Shown here piece after piece: positions 33,330 to 41,767 of a stretch of 64,000 bases of DNA. The stretch's first letter is position 1. Each line of letters starts with the position of its first letter. Both the position numbers and the translations under genes were made by a program. Below the pieces are notes generated by a model that worked only from the letters and a program-made list of their open reading frames with translations, was not told where the DNA came from and searched no databases. Source of the DNA: Streptomyces sp. NBC_01707 (GTDB lineage: Bacteria > Actinomycetota > Actinomycetes > Streptomycetales > Streptomycetaceae); assembly GCF_041438805.1 (NCBI RefSeq), contig NZ_CP109190.1, positions 5,704,001-5,768,000 of the forward strand, in the 5' to 3' direction.

Positions 33330-34646
33330 ATGGCTTGTGTGAGCTTTCCCTATGACGCCCCAGTTTCGCAGACGCTTTTCGACCGCGCGTCCCTCGTGAC
33401 GCCCGGAGGCGTGAACTCTCCCGTACGTGCCTTCCGGGCCGTGGGCGGTACGCCCCGCTTCATGGTGTCCGGTACCGGTCCGTACCTCACCGATGCCGAC
33501 GGTCGTGAGTATGTCGACCTCGTGTGCTCGTGGGGGCCGATGATCCTCGGCCATTCCCACCCCGAGGTCATCGCCGCAGTCCAGGAGGCTGTCGCCCGCG
33601 GCACCTCGTTCGGTACGCCCGGTGAGGGCGAGGTCGCGCTCGCCGAGGAGATCGTGGCCCGGATCGAGCCCGTGGAGCAGGTACGGCTGGTGTCGTCCGG
33701 CACCGAGGCGACCATGTCCGCGATCCGGCTGGCGCGCGGGTTCACCGGCCGCGCGAAGGTCGTGAAGTTCGCCGGTTGCTACCACGGGCACGTCGATGCG
33801 CTGCTCGCCGCCGCCGGTTCCGGGGTCGCGACCTTCGGTCTTCCGGACACCCCCGGGGTCACGGGCGCGCAGGCCGGCGACACGATCGTCCTGCCGTACA
33901 ACGACCTGGAGGCCGTGCGGACCGCCTTCGCCGCGCACCCCGGCGAGATCGCCTGCGTGATCACCGAGGCGTCGCCGGGCAACATGGGCGTCGTACCGCC
34001 GCTGGACGGCTTCAACGCCGGGCTCAAGGAGATCTGCGCCGCCGACGGCGCGCTGTACATCTCCGACGAGGTCATGACCGGATTCCGTACCTCGAAGGCC
34101 GGCTGGTTCGGTGTCGACGGGGTGCGGCCCGACCTGATGACCTTCGGGAAGGTGATGGGCGGCGGCTTCCCGGCCGCGGCCTTCGGCGGGCGCGCCGACG
34201 TGATGGCCCACCTCGCCCCGGTCGGCCCCGTCTACCAGGCGGGCACCCTCTCCGGTAACCCGGTCGCCACCGCCGCCGGGCTCGCCCAGCTGCGGCTGCT
34301 CGACGACGCGGCGTACGCGAAGGTCGACGCGGTCTCCGCGGAGATCCAGGCCTTGGTGAGCGAGGCGTTCACCAAGGAGGGCGTGGCGCACACGGTGTCC
34401 GCGGCCAGCAACATGTTCTCTGTGTTCTTCACGGACCGGCCGGTGCGGAACTACGAGGACGCCAAGAAGCAGGAGGCCTTCCGCTTCACCGCCTTCTTCC
34501 ACTCGATGCTGGCGCAGGGCGTCTATCTGCCGCCGTCCGCGTTCGAGTCCTGGTTCGTCTCCACCGCCCACGACACGCAGGCCGTCGAGCGGATCGCCGC
34601 CGCGCTGCCCGCCGCCGCCCGCGCCGCATCGGAGGCCACCGCATGA
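33330..34646 (+). CDS. hemL: glutamate-1-semialdehyde 2,1-aminomutase
   Basis: Converts glutamate-1-semialdehyde, made by HemA, to 5-aminolevulinate using pyridoxamine/pyridoxal phosphate. The 438-aa class III aminotransferase-fold enzyme has the PLP lysine K274 in [19 protein letters not shown], the phosphate-binding [15 protein letters not shown], and DEVMTGFR with the cofactor aspartate. ATG 33330 and GTG 33339 are both possible; neither has a ribosome site, so a leaderless or very short leader transcript is likely. The stop overlaps the following phosphatase gene by 4 bp. Confidence 0.96.
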   Translation: MACVSFPYDAPVSQTLFDRASLVTPGGVNSPVRAFRAVGGTPRFMVSGTGPYLTDADGREYVDLVCSWGPMILGHSHPEVIAAVQEAVARGTSFGTPGEGEVALAEEIVARIEPVEQVRLVSSGTEATMSAIRLARGFTGRAKVVKFAGCYHGHVDALLAAAGSGVATFGLPDTPGVTGAQAGDTIVLPYNDLEAVRTAFAAHPGEIACVITEASPGNMGVVPPLDGFNAGLKEICAADGALYISDEVMTGFRTSKAGWFGVDGVRPDLMTFGKVMGGGFPAAAFGGRADVMAHLAPVGPVYQAGTLSGNPVATAAGLAQLRLLDDAAYAKVDAVSAEIQALVSEAFTKEGVAHTVSAASNMFSVFFTDRPVRNYEDAKKQEAFRFTAFFHSMLAQGVYLPPSAFESWFVSTAHDTQAVERIAAALPAAARAASEATA

Positions 34647-35329
34647 GCCCGGCCGACAAGGACATCACCGTCGTCCATCTGATGCGTCACGGGGAGGTGC
34701 ACAACCCCGAGGGTGTGCTCTACGGACGCCGCCCCGGCTACCACCTCTCCGAGCTCGGCCGGCAGATGGCCGACCGGGTGGCCGAGCACCTGGAGAAGCG
34801 CGACATCACCCATGTCGTCGCCTCCCCGTTGGAGCGCGCCCAGGAGACGGCGACACCGATCGCCAAGACGCACGGCATCGACCTGGCCACGGACGAGCGG
34901 CTGATCGAGGCGGCCAACGTCTTCGAGGGCAAGACCTTCGGGGTCGGCGACGGCGCGCTGCGCAAGCCGGACAACTGGAAGCACCTCACCAACCCGTTCC
35001 GCCCGTCCTGGGGCGAGCCGTACATCGAGCAGGTCGTACGGATGATGGGCGCCCTCGACGCCGCGCGCGACGCGGCCCGCGGGCACGAGGCTGTCTGCGT
35101 CAGCCATCAGCTGCCGATCTGGATCGTCCGGAGCTTCGTCGAGCGGCGGCGGCTCTGGCACGACCCGCGCAAGCGGCAGTGCACGCTCGCCTCGCTGACC
35201 ACCTTCACGTACCAGGGCGACAAGATCGTCTCCGTCGGCTACACCGAGCCGGCCCGCGATCTGGTGCCTGCGCATCTGCTGGCCGGTGCCAAGCCGGTGA
35301 AGGGGAAGTCCAAGGCGTTCGGAGCCTAG
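34643..35329 (+). CDS. histidine phosphatase family protein
   Basis: A 228-aa phosphoglycerate-mutase-like phosphatase. The catalytic RHG motif is in [13 protein letters not shown], the second arginine in [13 protein letters not shown], and the second histidine in [16 protein letters not shown]. The substrate is unknown. The ATGA overlap with hemL indicates cotranslation, so it may serve heme or tetrapyrrole metabolism or simply share the operon. The Lys-rich end ([12 protein letters not shown]) is typical of the streptomycete version. Confidence 0.9.
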   Translation: MSPADKDITVVHLMRHGEVHNPEGVLYGRRPGYHLSELGRQMADRVAEHLEKRDITHVVASPLERAQETATPIAKTHGIDLATDERLIEAANVFEGKTFGVGDGALRKPDNWKHLTNPFRPSWGEPYIEQVVRMMGALDAARDAARGHEAVCVSHQLPIWIVRSFVERRRLWHDPRKRQCTLASLTTFTYQGDKIVSVGYTEPARDLVPAHLLAGAKPVKGKSKAFGA

Positions 35330-35453
35330 GGCCTCTCGTCCGGATCGTGCCGGGGTCGCCTCGTCCGGCATCGGCCGCTCCCTGATCCGGACTGATCCGA
35401 ACGGAAGACCCTGGATCCCTCTCTCCGCGGGCCCCGCCGATCCGTCGGCCGGG

Positions 35454-35485
35454 GCCCGAGCCGCGTCCGGCCCGAGCCGCGTCCG
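35454..35485 (+). repeat. tandem duplication of a 16-bp unit
   Basis: GCCCGAGCCGCGTCCG occurs twice in direct succession in the 284-bp gap between the phosphatase and the deacetylase-like lipoprotein. Several further GTCCGG words lie nearby (35338-35395). No gene or clear terminator is seen in this gap. Confidence 0.7.
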
Positions 35486-35613
35486 GCCGGCGCCGGCGTG
35501 GGGTCGCGCCAGGAGGCAGGTGCCGATCGGCGGAACCACCGTGCTGTTTCACCCATCTAAGCCTTTGCCAGTTTGTATGGAGTTGGGCCGGAACGACCGC
35601 AGATGGGGACGCC

Positions 35614-36864
35614 ATGCGCGATATCAGCCGAAGGAGTCTGCTCACAGCCGGACTGGGAGCAGCGGCTGCCATCGGGATGGCGGGCTGCGGTTCCCTGGAC
35701 TCTGCCGTGGGGGGCGGCTCGGGCTCCGGCTCCGGGCAGCGGGCGGACGGCAAGGGCGAGGGAAGCGGTGCCGGGGACGACGACGTGCGGGAGATCGGGG
35801 ACGGTTCCACCGCCGACACCGGGGAACAGCCGAACCAGCCTTCGGCGCCGGTCCCGCTGGAACCCGGGCAGACCCCGCCGCAGTTCGTGATCTTTTCCTG
35901 GGACGGGGCGGGCGAGGTCGGCACGGGGCTCTTCGCGCGTTTTCTCGAACTCGCCAAGGACCACGACGCGGCGATGACCTTCTTCCTCTCCGGGCTCTAT
36001 CTGCTGCCCGAGTCGAAGAAATCCCTGTACCGACCGCCGAACAACGCCATCGGCGCGTCCGACATCGGATATCTCACCGATGATCACATCAAGGCGACGC
36101 TGGACCAGGTGCGCCGGGCCTGGCTCGACGGTCATGAGATAGGCACGCACTTCAACGGACATTTCTGTGCCGGCTCCGGATCGGTCGCGCACTGGACGCC
36201 GGCCCAGTGGGAGAACGAAGTCGATCAGGCGGTCTCCTTCGTCACCGAATGGCGCACCAATACCGGTTGGACCGATCTCGACCCGCTGCCTTTCGACTAC
36301 CGCAAGGAACTCATAGGCGCCCGCACACCCTGTCTGCTCGGCCAGGACAATCTGTTGCCCACCGCGCGCAAACTGGGCTGGCGCTACGACGCGAGTTCGC
36401 CCGGCGGCACCCAGATCTGGCCGGAGAAGCGCCAGGGGCTGTGGGATCTTCCGCTCCAGGCCATACCGTTCCCAGGGCACTCGTTCGAAGTGCTGTCGAT
36501 GGACTACAACATCCTCGCCAACCAGTCGAAGAACTCCACCCAGGGAATGCCGTCGCGCTTTCCGGCCTGGCGTCAGCAGGCCATCCAGTCGTATCTCGCC
36601 GGCTTCGAGCGGGCGTACAGAACGAACCGTGCACCTTTCTACATAGGCAACCACTTCGAGGTGTGGAACGGCGGTATCTATATGGATGCGGTCGAGGAGA
36701 CCCTCAAAAGGATCGCGGGGAAGCCGGACGTGCGGCTCGTCTCGTTCCGGCAGTTCGTCGACTGGCTCGATGTCCAGGACCCGGCCGTGCTTGCGAAGCT
36801 CCGTACCCTCGGGGTCGGCGAGGCGCCCGGCGGTGGCTGGAACACCTTCTTTAAACAGGCCTGA
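35614..36864 (+). CDS. Tat-type lipoprotein with polysaccharide-deacetylase-like domain
   Basis: A 416-aa lipoprotein. The signal has twin arginines (SRRSLLTAGLG) and the lipobox AGC with C25, so it is probably exported folded by Tat and lipidated. A Gly/Ser/Asp linker runs to about residue 80. The rest resembles carbohydrate esterase family 4: FSWDGAGEVGTGLFARFLEL in place of the usual TFDDGP, GHEIGTHFNGHFCAGSG for the H-x-x-x-H metal motif, and FRQFVDWLD near the end. The first metal aspartates are altered (DGAGE), so activity may differ. It stands alone 67 bp before resA. Confidence 0.8.
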   Translation: MRDISRRSLLTAGLGAAAAIGMAGCGSLDSAVGGGSGSGSGQRADGKGEGSGAGDDDVREIGDGSTADTGEQPNQPSAPVPLEPGQTPPQFVIFSWDGAGEVGTGLFARFLELAKDHDAAMTFFLSGLYLLPESKKSLYRPPNNAIGASDIGYLTDDHIKATLDQVRRAWLDGHEIGTHFNGHFCAGSGSVAHWTPAQWENEVDQAVSFVTEWRTNTGWTDLDPLPFDYRKELIGARTPCLLGQDNLLPTARKLGWRYDASSPGGTQIWPEKRQGLWDLPLQAIPFPGHSFEVLSMDYNILANQSKNSTQGMPSRFPAWRQQAIQSYLAGFERAYRTNRAPFYIGNHFEVWNGGIYMDAVEETLKRIAGKPDVRLVSFRQFVDWLDVQDPAVLAKLRTLGVGEAPGGGWNTFFKQA

Positions 36865-36931
36865 CAACGGTCTTTACGGGCACCGAGGGGGGTGCGCAAG
36901 ATCCCCGAAACCGCCATGCGAAACTTTTCAC

Positions 36932-37543
36932 ATGAGCTTTGGCCGCGCACCCCGACGCCGCTTCACCCTGCTCGCCGCCCCCGCAGCGGCCGCCGCACTG
37001 GCGCTGACCCTGACCGCCTGCGGTGGTGACGGCAACAAGGCCGGCGGTGGCGGCAACTCCCACTTCGTCACCGGCAGTGGCGGGATCTCCACCGTGGCCA
37101 AGGCGGACCGCCAGGACGCGCCGAAGCTCGACGGAGCGACGCTGGACGGCAAGCCCCTCGATGTCGCCGACTACAAGGGCAAGGTCGTCGTGCTGAACGT
37201 ATGGGGCTCGTGGTGCGGCCCCTGCCGGCTGGAGGCCAAGCACTTCGCGAAGGTGTCGAAGGAGACCGCGAGTCAGGGTGTCCAGTTCATCGGGATCAAC
37301 ACCCGGGACGCCGAGAAGGGCCCGGCGGTGAACTTCGAGAAGGACAACAGCATCACCTACCCGAGCTTCTTCGACCCGATCGGCAAGCTCATCCTCCGCT
37401 TCCCCAAGGGGACGCTGAACCCGCAGGCCATCCCGTCGACCGTGGTCATCGACCGGGACGGGAAGATCGCGGCCCGCACCCTCGTCGCCCTCGACGACGT
37501 CAAGCTCCACAAGATGATCGACCCGCTGATCGCGGAGAAGTGA
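36932..37543 (+). CDS. resA: TlpA/ResA-type thiol-disulfide reductase lipoprotein
   Basis: A 203-aa exported thioredoxin-fold protein with lipobox LTAC (C30) and active site WC95-G-P-C98. It has TlpA-family segments KGKVVVLNVWGSWCGPCRLE and AIPSTVVIDRDGKIAAR. In system II cytochrome c maturation this protein reduces the apocytochrome CxxCH thiols on the outer face of the membrane. It is the first gene of the resA-ccdA-resB-ccsB operon. The following gene starts 4 bp after its stop. Confidence 0.92.
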   Translation: MSFGRAPRRRFTLLAAPAAAAALALTLTACGGDGNKAGGGGNSHFVTGSGGISTVAKADRQDAPKLDGATLDGKPLDVADYKGKVVVLNVWGSWCGPCRLEAKHFAKVSKETASQGVQFIGINTRDAEKGPAVNFEKDNSITYPSFFDPIGKLILRFPKGTLNPQAIPSTVVIDRDGKIAARTLVALDDVKLHKMIDPLIAEK

Positions 37544-37547
37544 TCAC

Positions 37548-38312
37548 GTGCTCACGTTCGCCGCGACCACGGGCATGAACACGACCGTGTTCAACGGGGC
37601 TCTTCTGGTGGCCCTGCCCATCGCCGTACTCGGCGGACTGGTCTCGTTCTTCTCGCCGTGCGTGCTGCCGCTGGTGCCCGGCTACCTCTCGTACGTCACC
37701 GGCGTCAGCGGGACCGATCTGGCCCAGGCCAGACGGGGGCGCATGGTCGTCGGCGCCTCGCTCTTCGTCCTCGGCTTCTCCGCCGTGTTCGTCTCCGGCG
37801 GCGCGCTCTTCGGCTATTTCGGGCAGCGGCTGCAGGATCACAGCGAGGTCATCTCCAAGGTTCTCGGCGTCCTGATGATCCTGATGGGCGTCTTCTTCAT
37901 GGGGCTGATGCCCTGGATGACCCAGCGTGAGTTCCGCATCCACAAGCGGCCGGTGTCCGGCCTCGCCGGAGCGCCGCTGCTCGGGGTGCTGTTCGGGGTC
38001 GGCTGGACGCCGTGCCTCGGCCCGACGCTCACTTCCGTGCAGACGCTCGCCCTCGAACAGGGGACCGCCGGGCGCGGGGCCGTACTGACCCTGGCGTACT
38101 GTCTCGGACTCGGTCTGCCGTTCGTGCTGGCCGCGGTCGCCTTCCGCAAGGCGCTCGGTGCCTTCGGATGGGTCAAGCGCCACTACGTGTGGGTCATGCG
38201 GATCGGCGGCGCAATGATGATCGTGACCGGACTGCTCCTGCTGACCGGTGTGTGGAGCAGCATGATGCAGGAACTGCAGGGCTGGTCCAACGGCTTCACG
38301 GTGGGGATCTGA
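37548..38312 (+). CDS. ccdA: CcdA-type cytochrome c biogenesis protein
   Basis: A 254-aa membrane protein with about six helices that carries reducing equivalents from cytoplasmic thioredoxin across the membrane to ResA. The two conserved cysteines are C38 (FFSPCVLPLVPGYLSYVTG) and C156 (GWTPCLGPTLTSVQTLA). The GTG start at 37548 has GGAGAA upstream inside the end of resA. The gene ends 5 bp before resB. Its length is normal for bacterial CcdA. Confidence 0.93.
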   Translation: MLTFAATTGMNTTVFNGALLVALPIAVLGGLVSFFSPCVLPLVPGYLSYVTGVSGTDLAQARRGRMVVGASLFVLGFSAVFVSGGALFGYFGQRLQDHSEVISKVLGVLMILMGVFFMGLMPWMTQREFRIHKRPVSGLAGAPLLGVLFGVGWTPCLGPTLTSVQTLALEQGTAGRGAVLTLAYCLGLGLPFVLAAVAFRKALGAFGWVKRHYVWVMRIGGAMMIVTGLLLLTGVWSSMMQELQGWSNGFTVGI

Positions 38313-38317
38313 GTTCC

Positions 38318-40063
38318 ATGAGCAACACCAAGACCGACGCGGCCGACGAGCGCGCGAACGAGCGTGAGCGCGAGAGCCGACAGGAGCGGGAGAACGCGGC
38401 CGAGCTCGGCGCGGCCGGCTCGCAGCTCTCCACGGCACCGCGCGAAGAAGCCCTGGCCACACTGCCCGCCATGGGCGTCATCGGCTGGGCGCGCTGGTTC
38501 TGGCGCCAGCTCACCTCGATGCGGGTCGCGCTGATCCTGCTCTTCCTGCTCTCGCTCGGGGCCATCCCCGGCTCGCTGATCCCGCAGAACAGCGTGGACG
38601 AGCTGAAGGTGCAGACCTTCAAGGAAGCCCACACCACCGTCACGCCGATCTACGAGAAGCTCCAGTTCTTCGACGTCTACAGCTCGGTGTGGTTCTCCGC
38701 GATCTACATCCTGCTGTTCGTCTCCCTCATCGGCTGCATCGTGCCGCGCACCGGCCAGTTCGTCGGTCAGCTGCGCAGCCGGCCGCCGGGCGCCCCCAAG
38801 AGGCTGACCCGGCTGCCCGCTTACACGACGTGGCGCACCGACGCCGAACCCGAGCAGGTCCGCGAGGCCGCGCTCGCGATCATGCGTAAGCGGCGCTACC
38901 GGGCGCACGCGGACGGCGATGCGGTCGCCGCCGAGAAGGGCTATCTGCGCGAGGCCGGGAACCTGATGTTCCATGTCGCGCTGATCGTCATGCTGGTGGC
39001 CTTCGCCACCGGTCAGCTCTTCAAGTCCGAGGGCGGCAAGCTGATCGTCGACGGCGACGGCTTCTCCAACACGCTGACCCAGTACGACGACTTCAAATCC
39101 GGATCGCTGTACGACACGGACTCGCTCGCCCCGTTCAGCTTCACCCTCGACAAGTTCGTCGGCACGTACGAGCGCAACGGCCCGCAGATCGGCACCCCAC
39201 GCAAGTACGAGGCCCATGTCACGTACTCCGAGGGCGCGTACGGCAAGCCGAAGAAGGCCGTCATCAAGGTCAACGAGCCGCTGGTGGTCGACGGCTCCAA
39301 GGTCTATCTGATCGGGCACGGCTACGCCCCCGTCGTCTCCGTCAAGGACGGCAAGGGCAAGGAGGTCTACAAGGCCGCCGTTCCGCTGCTGCCGATCGAC
39401 AGCAATGTCACCTCGACCGGTGCGATCAAGGTGATGGACGGCTACCGCGACAAGAACGGCAAGAAGGACCAGCTGGGTTTCCAGGCGTTCTTCGTGCCGA
39501 CGTTCGCGGGCAACGGCAAGGGGACGATGTTCTCCCAGTTCCCGGCCGCGGACTTCCCGGTACTGGCCCTCAACGGGTACCACGGCAGCCTCGGTGTCGA
39601 CTCCGGACTGCCGCAGAACGTGTACCAGCTGAACACCTCGAAGATGGCGGCGTTCAAGGACAGCAAGGGCGACAAGCTGAAGCAGCGGCTGCTGCCCGGC
39701 GAGACGATGAAGCTGCCGGACGGCGCCGGATCGATCACCTTCGAGGGCATCGAGCAGTGGGCCAGCTTCCAGATCTCGCAACAGCCCGCCAGCGGCTGGG
39801 CGCTCACCGGAGCCATCGGGGCCATCGCCGGTCTGGCCGGGTCGCTGTTCATCCAGCGGCGCCGGGTCTGGGTCCGGGCCGTACGCGGGGCGGACGGCGT
39901 CACCGTCGTCGAGATGGCGGGCCTGGGCCGCAGCGAGTCCGCGAAGCTTCCCGAGGAGCTGGCCGATCTCGCGGTCACACTCCACGACATGGCGCCCACC
40001 GCGCCCGACGACGCATCTGCCGAAGCACTTTCCGAAGAACCTGCCGAAGGGGCTGAGAAGTGA
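38318..40063 (+). CDS. resB: cytochrome c biogenesis protein ResB
   Basis: A 581-aa membrane protein. With CcsB it forms the system II heme lyase that exports heme and attaches it to c-type apocytochromes. A charged N-terminal segment of about 60 residues (Glu/Arg/Asn-rich) precedes three early membrane helices (VALILLFLLSLGAIPGSLIP; AIYILLFVSLIGCIV; VALIVMLVAFATGQLF). A large outside domain follows, then a last helix (ALTGAIGAIAGLAGSLFI) and a cytosolic acidic tail. The stop overlaps the GTG start of ccsB (GTGA). Confidence 0.94.
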   Translation: MSNTKTDAADERANERERESRQERENAAELGAAGSQLSTAPREEALATLPAMGVIGWARWFWRQLTSMRVALILLFLLSLGAIPGSLIPQNSVDELKVQTFKEAHTTVTPIYEKLQFFDVYSSVWFSAIYILLFVSLIGCIVPRTGQFVGQLRSRPPGAPKRLTRLPAYTTWRTDAEPEQVREAALAIMRKRRYRAHADGDAVAAEKGYLREAGNLMFHVALIVMLVAFATGQLFKSEGGKLIVDGDGFSNTLTQYDDFKSGSLYDTDSLAPFSFTLDKFVGTYERNGPQIGTPRKYEAHVTYSEGAYGKPKKAVIKVNEPLVVDGSKVYLIGHGYAPVVSVKDGKGKEVYKAAVPLLPIDSNVTSTGAIKVMDGYRDKNGKKDQLGFQAFFVPTFAGNGKGTMFSQFPAADFPVLALNGYHGSLGVDSGLPQNVYQLNTSKMAAFKDSKGDKLKQRLLPGETMKLPDGAGSITFEGIEQWASFQISQQPASGWALTGAIGAIAGLAGSLFIQRRRVWVRAVRGADGVTVVEMAGLGRSESAKLPEELADLAVTLHDMAPTAPDDASAEALSEEPAEGAEK

Positions 40064-41151
40064 ATCTCGCCGCCGCAACCAACGAGAATCTGGCACATAC
40101 CAGCAATGTGCTGATCTATTCGTCGATGGCCGTCTACACCATTGCCTTCTTCGCGCACATCGCGGAGTGGGTGTTCGGCAGCCGCAGCAAGGTCGGCCGG
40201 ACCGCCGCCGCGCTGACCGGGGCCGGAGCCGCCGGCGCCTCCTCGGCGAAGATCCAGGTCCAGGTCGCGCAGAAGGGCGGCGCCACCGCCGTACTGGAGC
40301 GACCGAAGATCATTACGCGTTCCGCCGCCGGTTCACGCGATGTCCCGGACGGGCCCGGCGCCGCCGGCGGCACGTTCAAGGGCGATCTCTGGGGGCGGAT
40401 CGCGGTCTCGATGACCGTGCTCGCCTTCCTCGTCGAGGCCGGCGGGGTCGTCGCCCGCGCGCTGTCCGTGCAGCGTGCCCCGTGGGGCAACATGTACGAG
40501 TTCTCGATCACCTTCTCCACGGTGGCCGTCGCCGCGTACCTGATCCTGCTCGCGCTGAAGAAGAACGTCCGCTGGATGGGCCTGCTGCTGGTCACGACCG
40601 TCCTGCTGGACCTCGGCATCGCGACCACCGTGCTCTACACCTCCAGCGACCAGCTGGTGCCCGCACTGCACTCGTACTGGCTGTGGATCCACGTCTCCAC
40701 CGCCATCATCTGCGGCGCCGTCTTCTACATCGGTGCGGTCGGCACACTGCTGTACCTGTTCCGCGACAGCTACGAGAGCAAGCTGGCGAACGGCGTCGAG
40801 CCCGGCTCGTTCGCCCAGTCCGTGCTGTCCCGGCTGCCCGCCGCGGCGACCCTCGACAAGTTCTCGTACCGCGTCAACGCCGCCGTCTTCCCGCTGTGGA
40901 CGTTCACGATCATCGCGGGCGCGATCTGGGCGGGCGACGCCTGGGGCCGCTACTGGGGCTGGGACCCCAAGGAGGTCTGGTCCTTCATCACCTGGGTCGC
41001 CTACGCCTGCTACCTGCACGCCCGCGCCACCGCAGGCTGGAAGGGCCGTAAGGCCGCCTACCTGGCTCTGATCGCCTTCGGCTGCTGGCTCTTCAACTAC
41101 TACGGCGTGAACATCTTCGTCACCGGCAAGCACTCCTACGCAGGCGTCTGA
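40060..41151 (+). CDS. ccsB: c-type cytochrome biogenesis protein CcsB (ResC)
   Basis: A 363-aa multi-helix protein and the heme-handling partner of ResB. The tryptophan-rich WWD motif begins at W295 (WGRYWGWDPKEVWSFITW) and presents heme at the outer face. Flanking histidines in SYWLWIHVSTAIICGAVFY and near HARATAGW fit the known heme ligands. The N-terminal helix is followed by an Ala/Lys-rich cytosolic loop (about 45-105). The GTG start overlaps the resB stop. A weak hairpin (CCCGT-CCGT-ACGGG, about 41159-41172) follows the stop. Confidence 0.95.
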   Translation: MNLAAATNENLAHTSNVLIYSSMAVYTIAFFAHIAEWVFGSRSKVGRTAAALTGAGAAGASSAKIQVQVAQKGGATAVLERPKIITRSAAGSRDVPDGPGAAGGTFKGDLWGRIAVSMTVLAFLVEAGGVVARALSVQRAPWGNMYEFSITFSTVAVAAYLILLALKKNVRWMGLLLVTTVLLDLGIATTVLYTSSDQLVPALHSYWLWIHVSTAIICGAVFYIGAVGTLLYLFRDSYESKLANGVEPGSFAQSVLSRLPAAATLDKFSYRVNAAVFPLWTFTIIAGAIWAGDAWGRYWGWDPKEVWSFITWVAYACYLHARATAGWKGRKAAYLALIAFGCWLFNYYGVNIFVTGKHSYAGV

Positions 41152-41206
41152 GCCGCTTCCCGTCCGTACGGGTGCGGAACCCGCCTCACCGGGCCACGCT
41201 GTAACC

Positions 41207-41746
41207 ATGAGCGACACGCACCCCGTGATCGAACGTGGTGCGGCGGAGACCGAAGGTGACCGCCGCATCCTGCGGTTCACGCTCCGGCTGCCCCACTCCG
41301 TGTCACGGGTGTGGGCAGCCGTTGCCAGTTCCGAGGGGCTGCGGGACTGGCTCGCGGCCGCCGAACCGTTCGAACCGCGCATCGGCGGTGCGATCACGCT
41401 GCGCTGGCTCAACACCGACCAGGACGGGAACGCCACGGTCGCCTCCGGCACCGTCACCGCCTGGGACATCGAGCGGGTCGCCGAATACACCCTCGAAGGG
41501 GTGCACGGCCGGATCCGCTTCCACCTGGAGCCGCCGCGCGGCGACCATGCGGTGCTGCGCTTCACCAATGAGTTCCGCGGCGACGACGCGCTGCTGCTGG
41601 ACTGCCTGGCGGGCTGGCACAACCACTTCGAGTACCTGGTGGAGGCGCTGGACGGGCGTCCCGCAGACTGGTCCGCGTGGACGCTCACGCGGTGGCAGGA
41701 GCTGCGGGACGGGTACGCGTCGGACGGCGGCCGGGGTCCGGGCTGA
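41207..41746 (+). CDS. SRPBCC (AHSA1-like) domain protein
   Basis: A 179-aa helix-grip protein of the AHSA1-like SRPBCC group: LRLPHSVSRVWAAVASSEGL, then WLAAAEPFEPRIGGAITLRW and a C-terminal helix (LLLDCLAGWHNHFEYLVEAL). These proteins bind hydrophobic ligands or act as Hsp90-ATPase activator-like factors; the ligand is unknown. It starts 55 bp after ccsB on the same strand and is convergent with the next gene. Confidence 0.85.
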   Translation: MSDTHPVIERGAAETEGDRRILRFTLRLPHSVSRVWAAVASSEGLRDWLAAAEPFEPRIGGAITLRWLNTDQDGNATVASGTVTAWDIERVAEYTLEGVHGRIRFHLEPPRGDHAVLRFTNEFRGDDALLLDCLAGWHNHFEYLVEALDGRPADWSAWTLTRWQELRDGYASDGGRGPG

Positions 41747-41767
41747 CGGGCCGGGCGGCAGTGGCGG

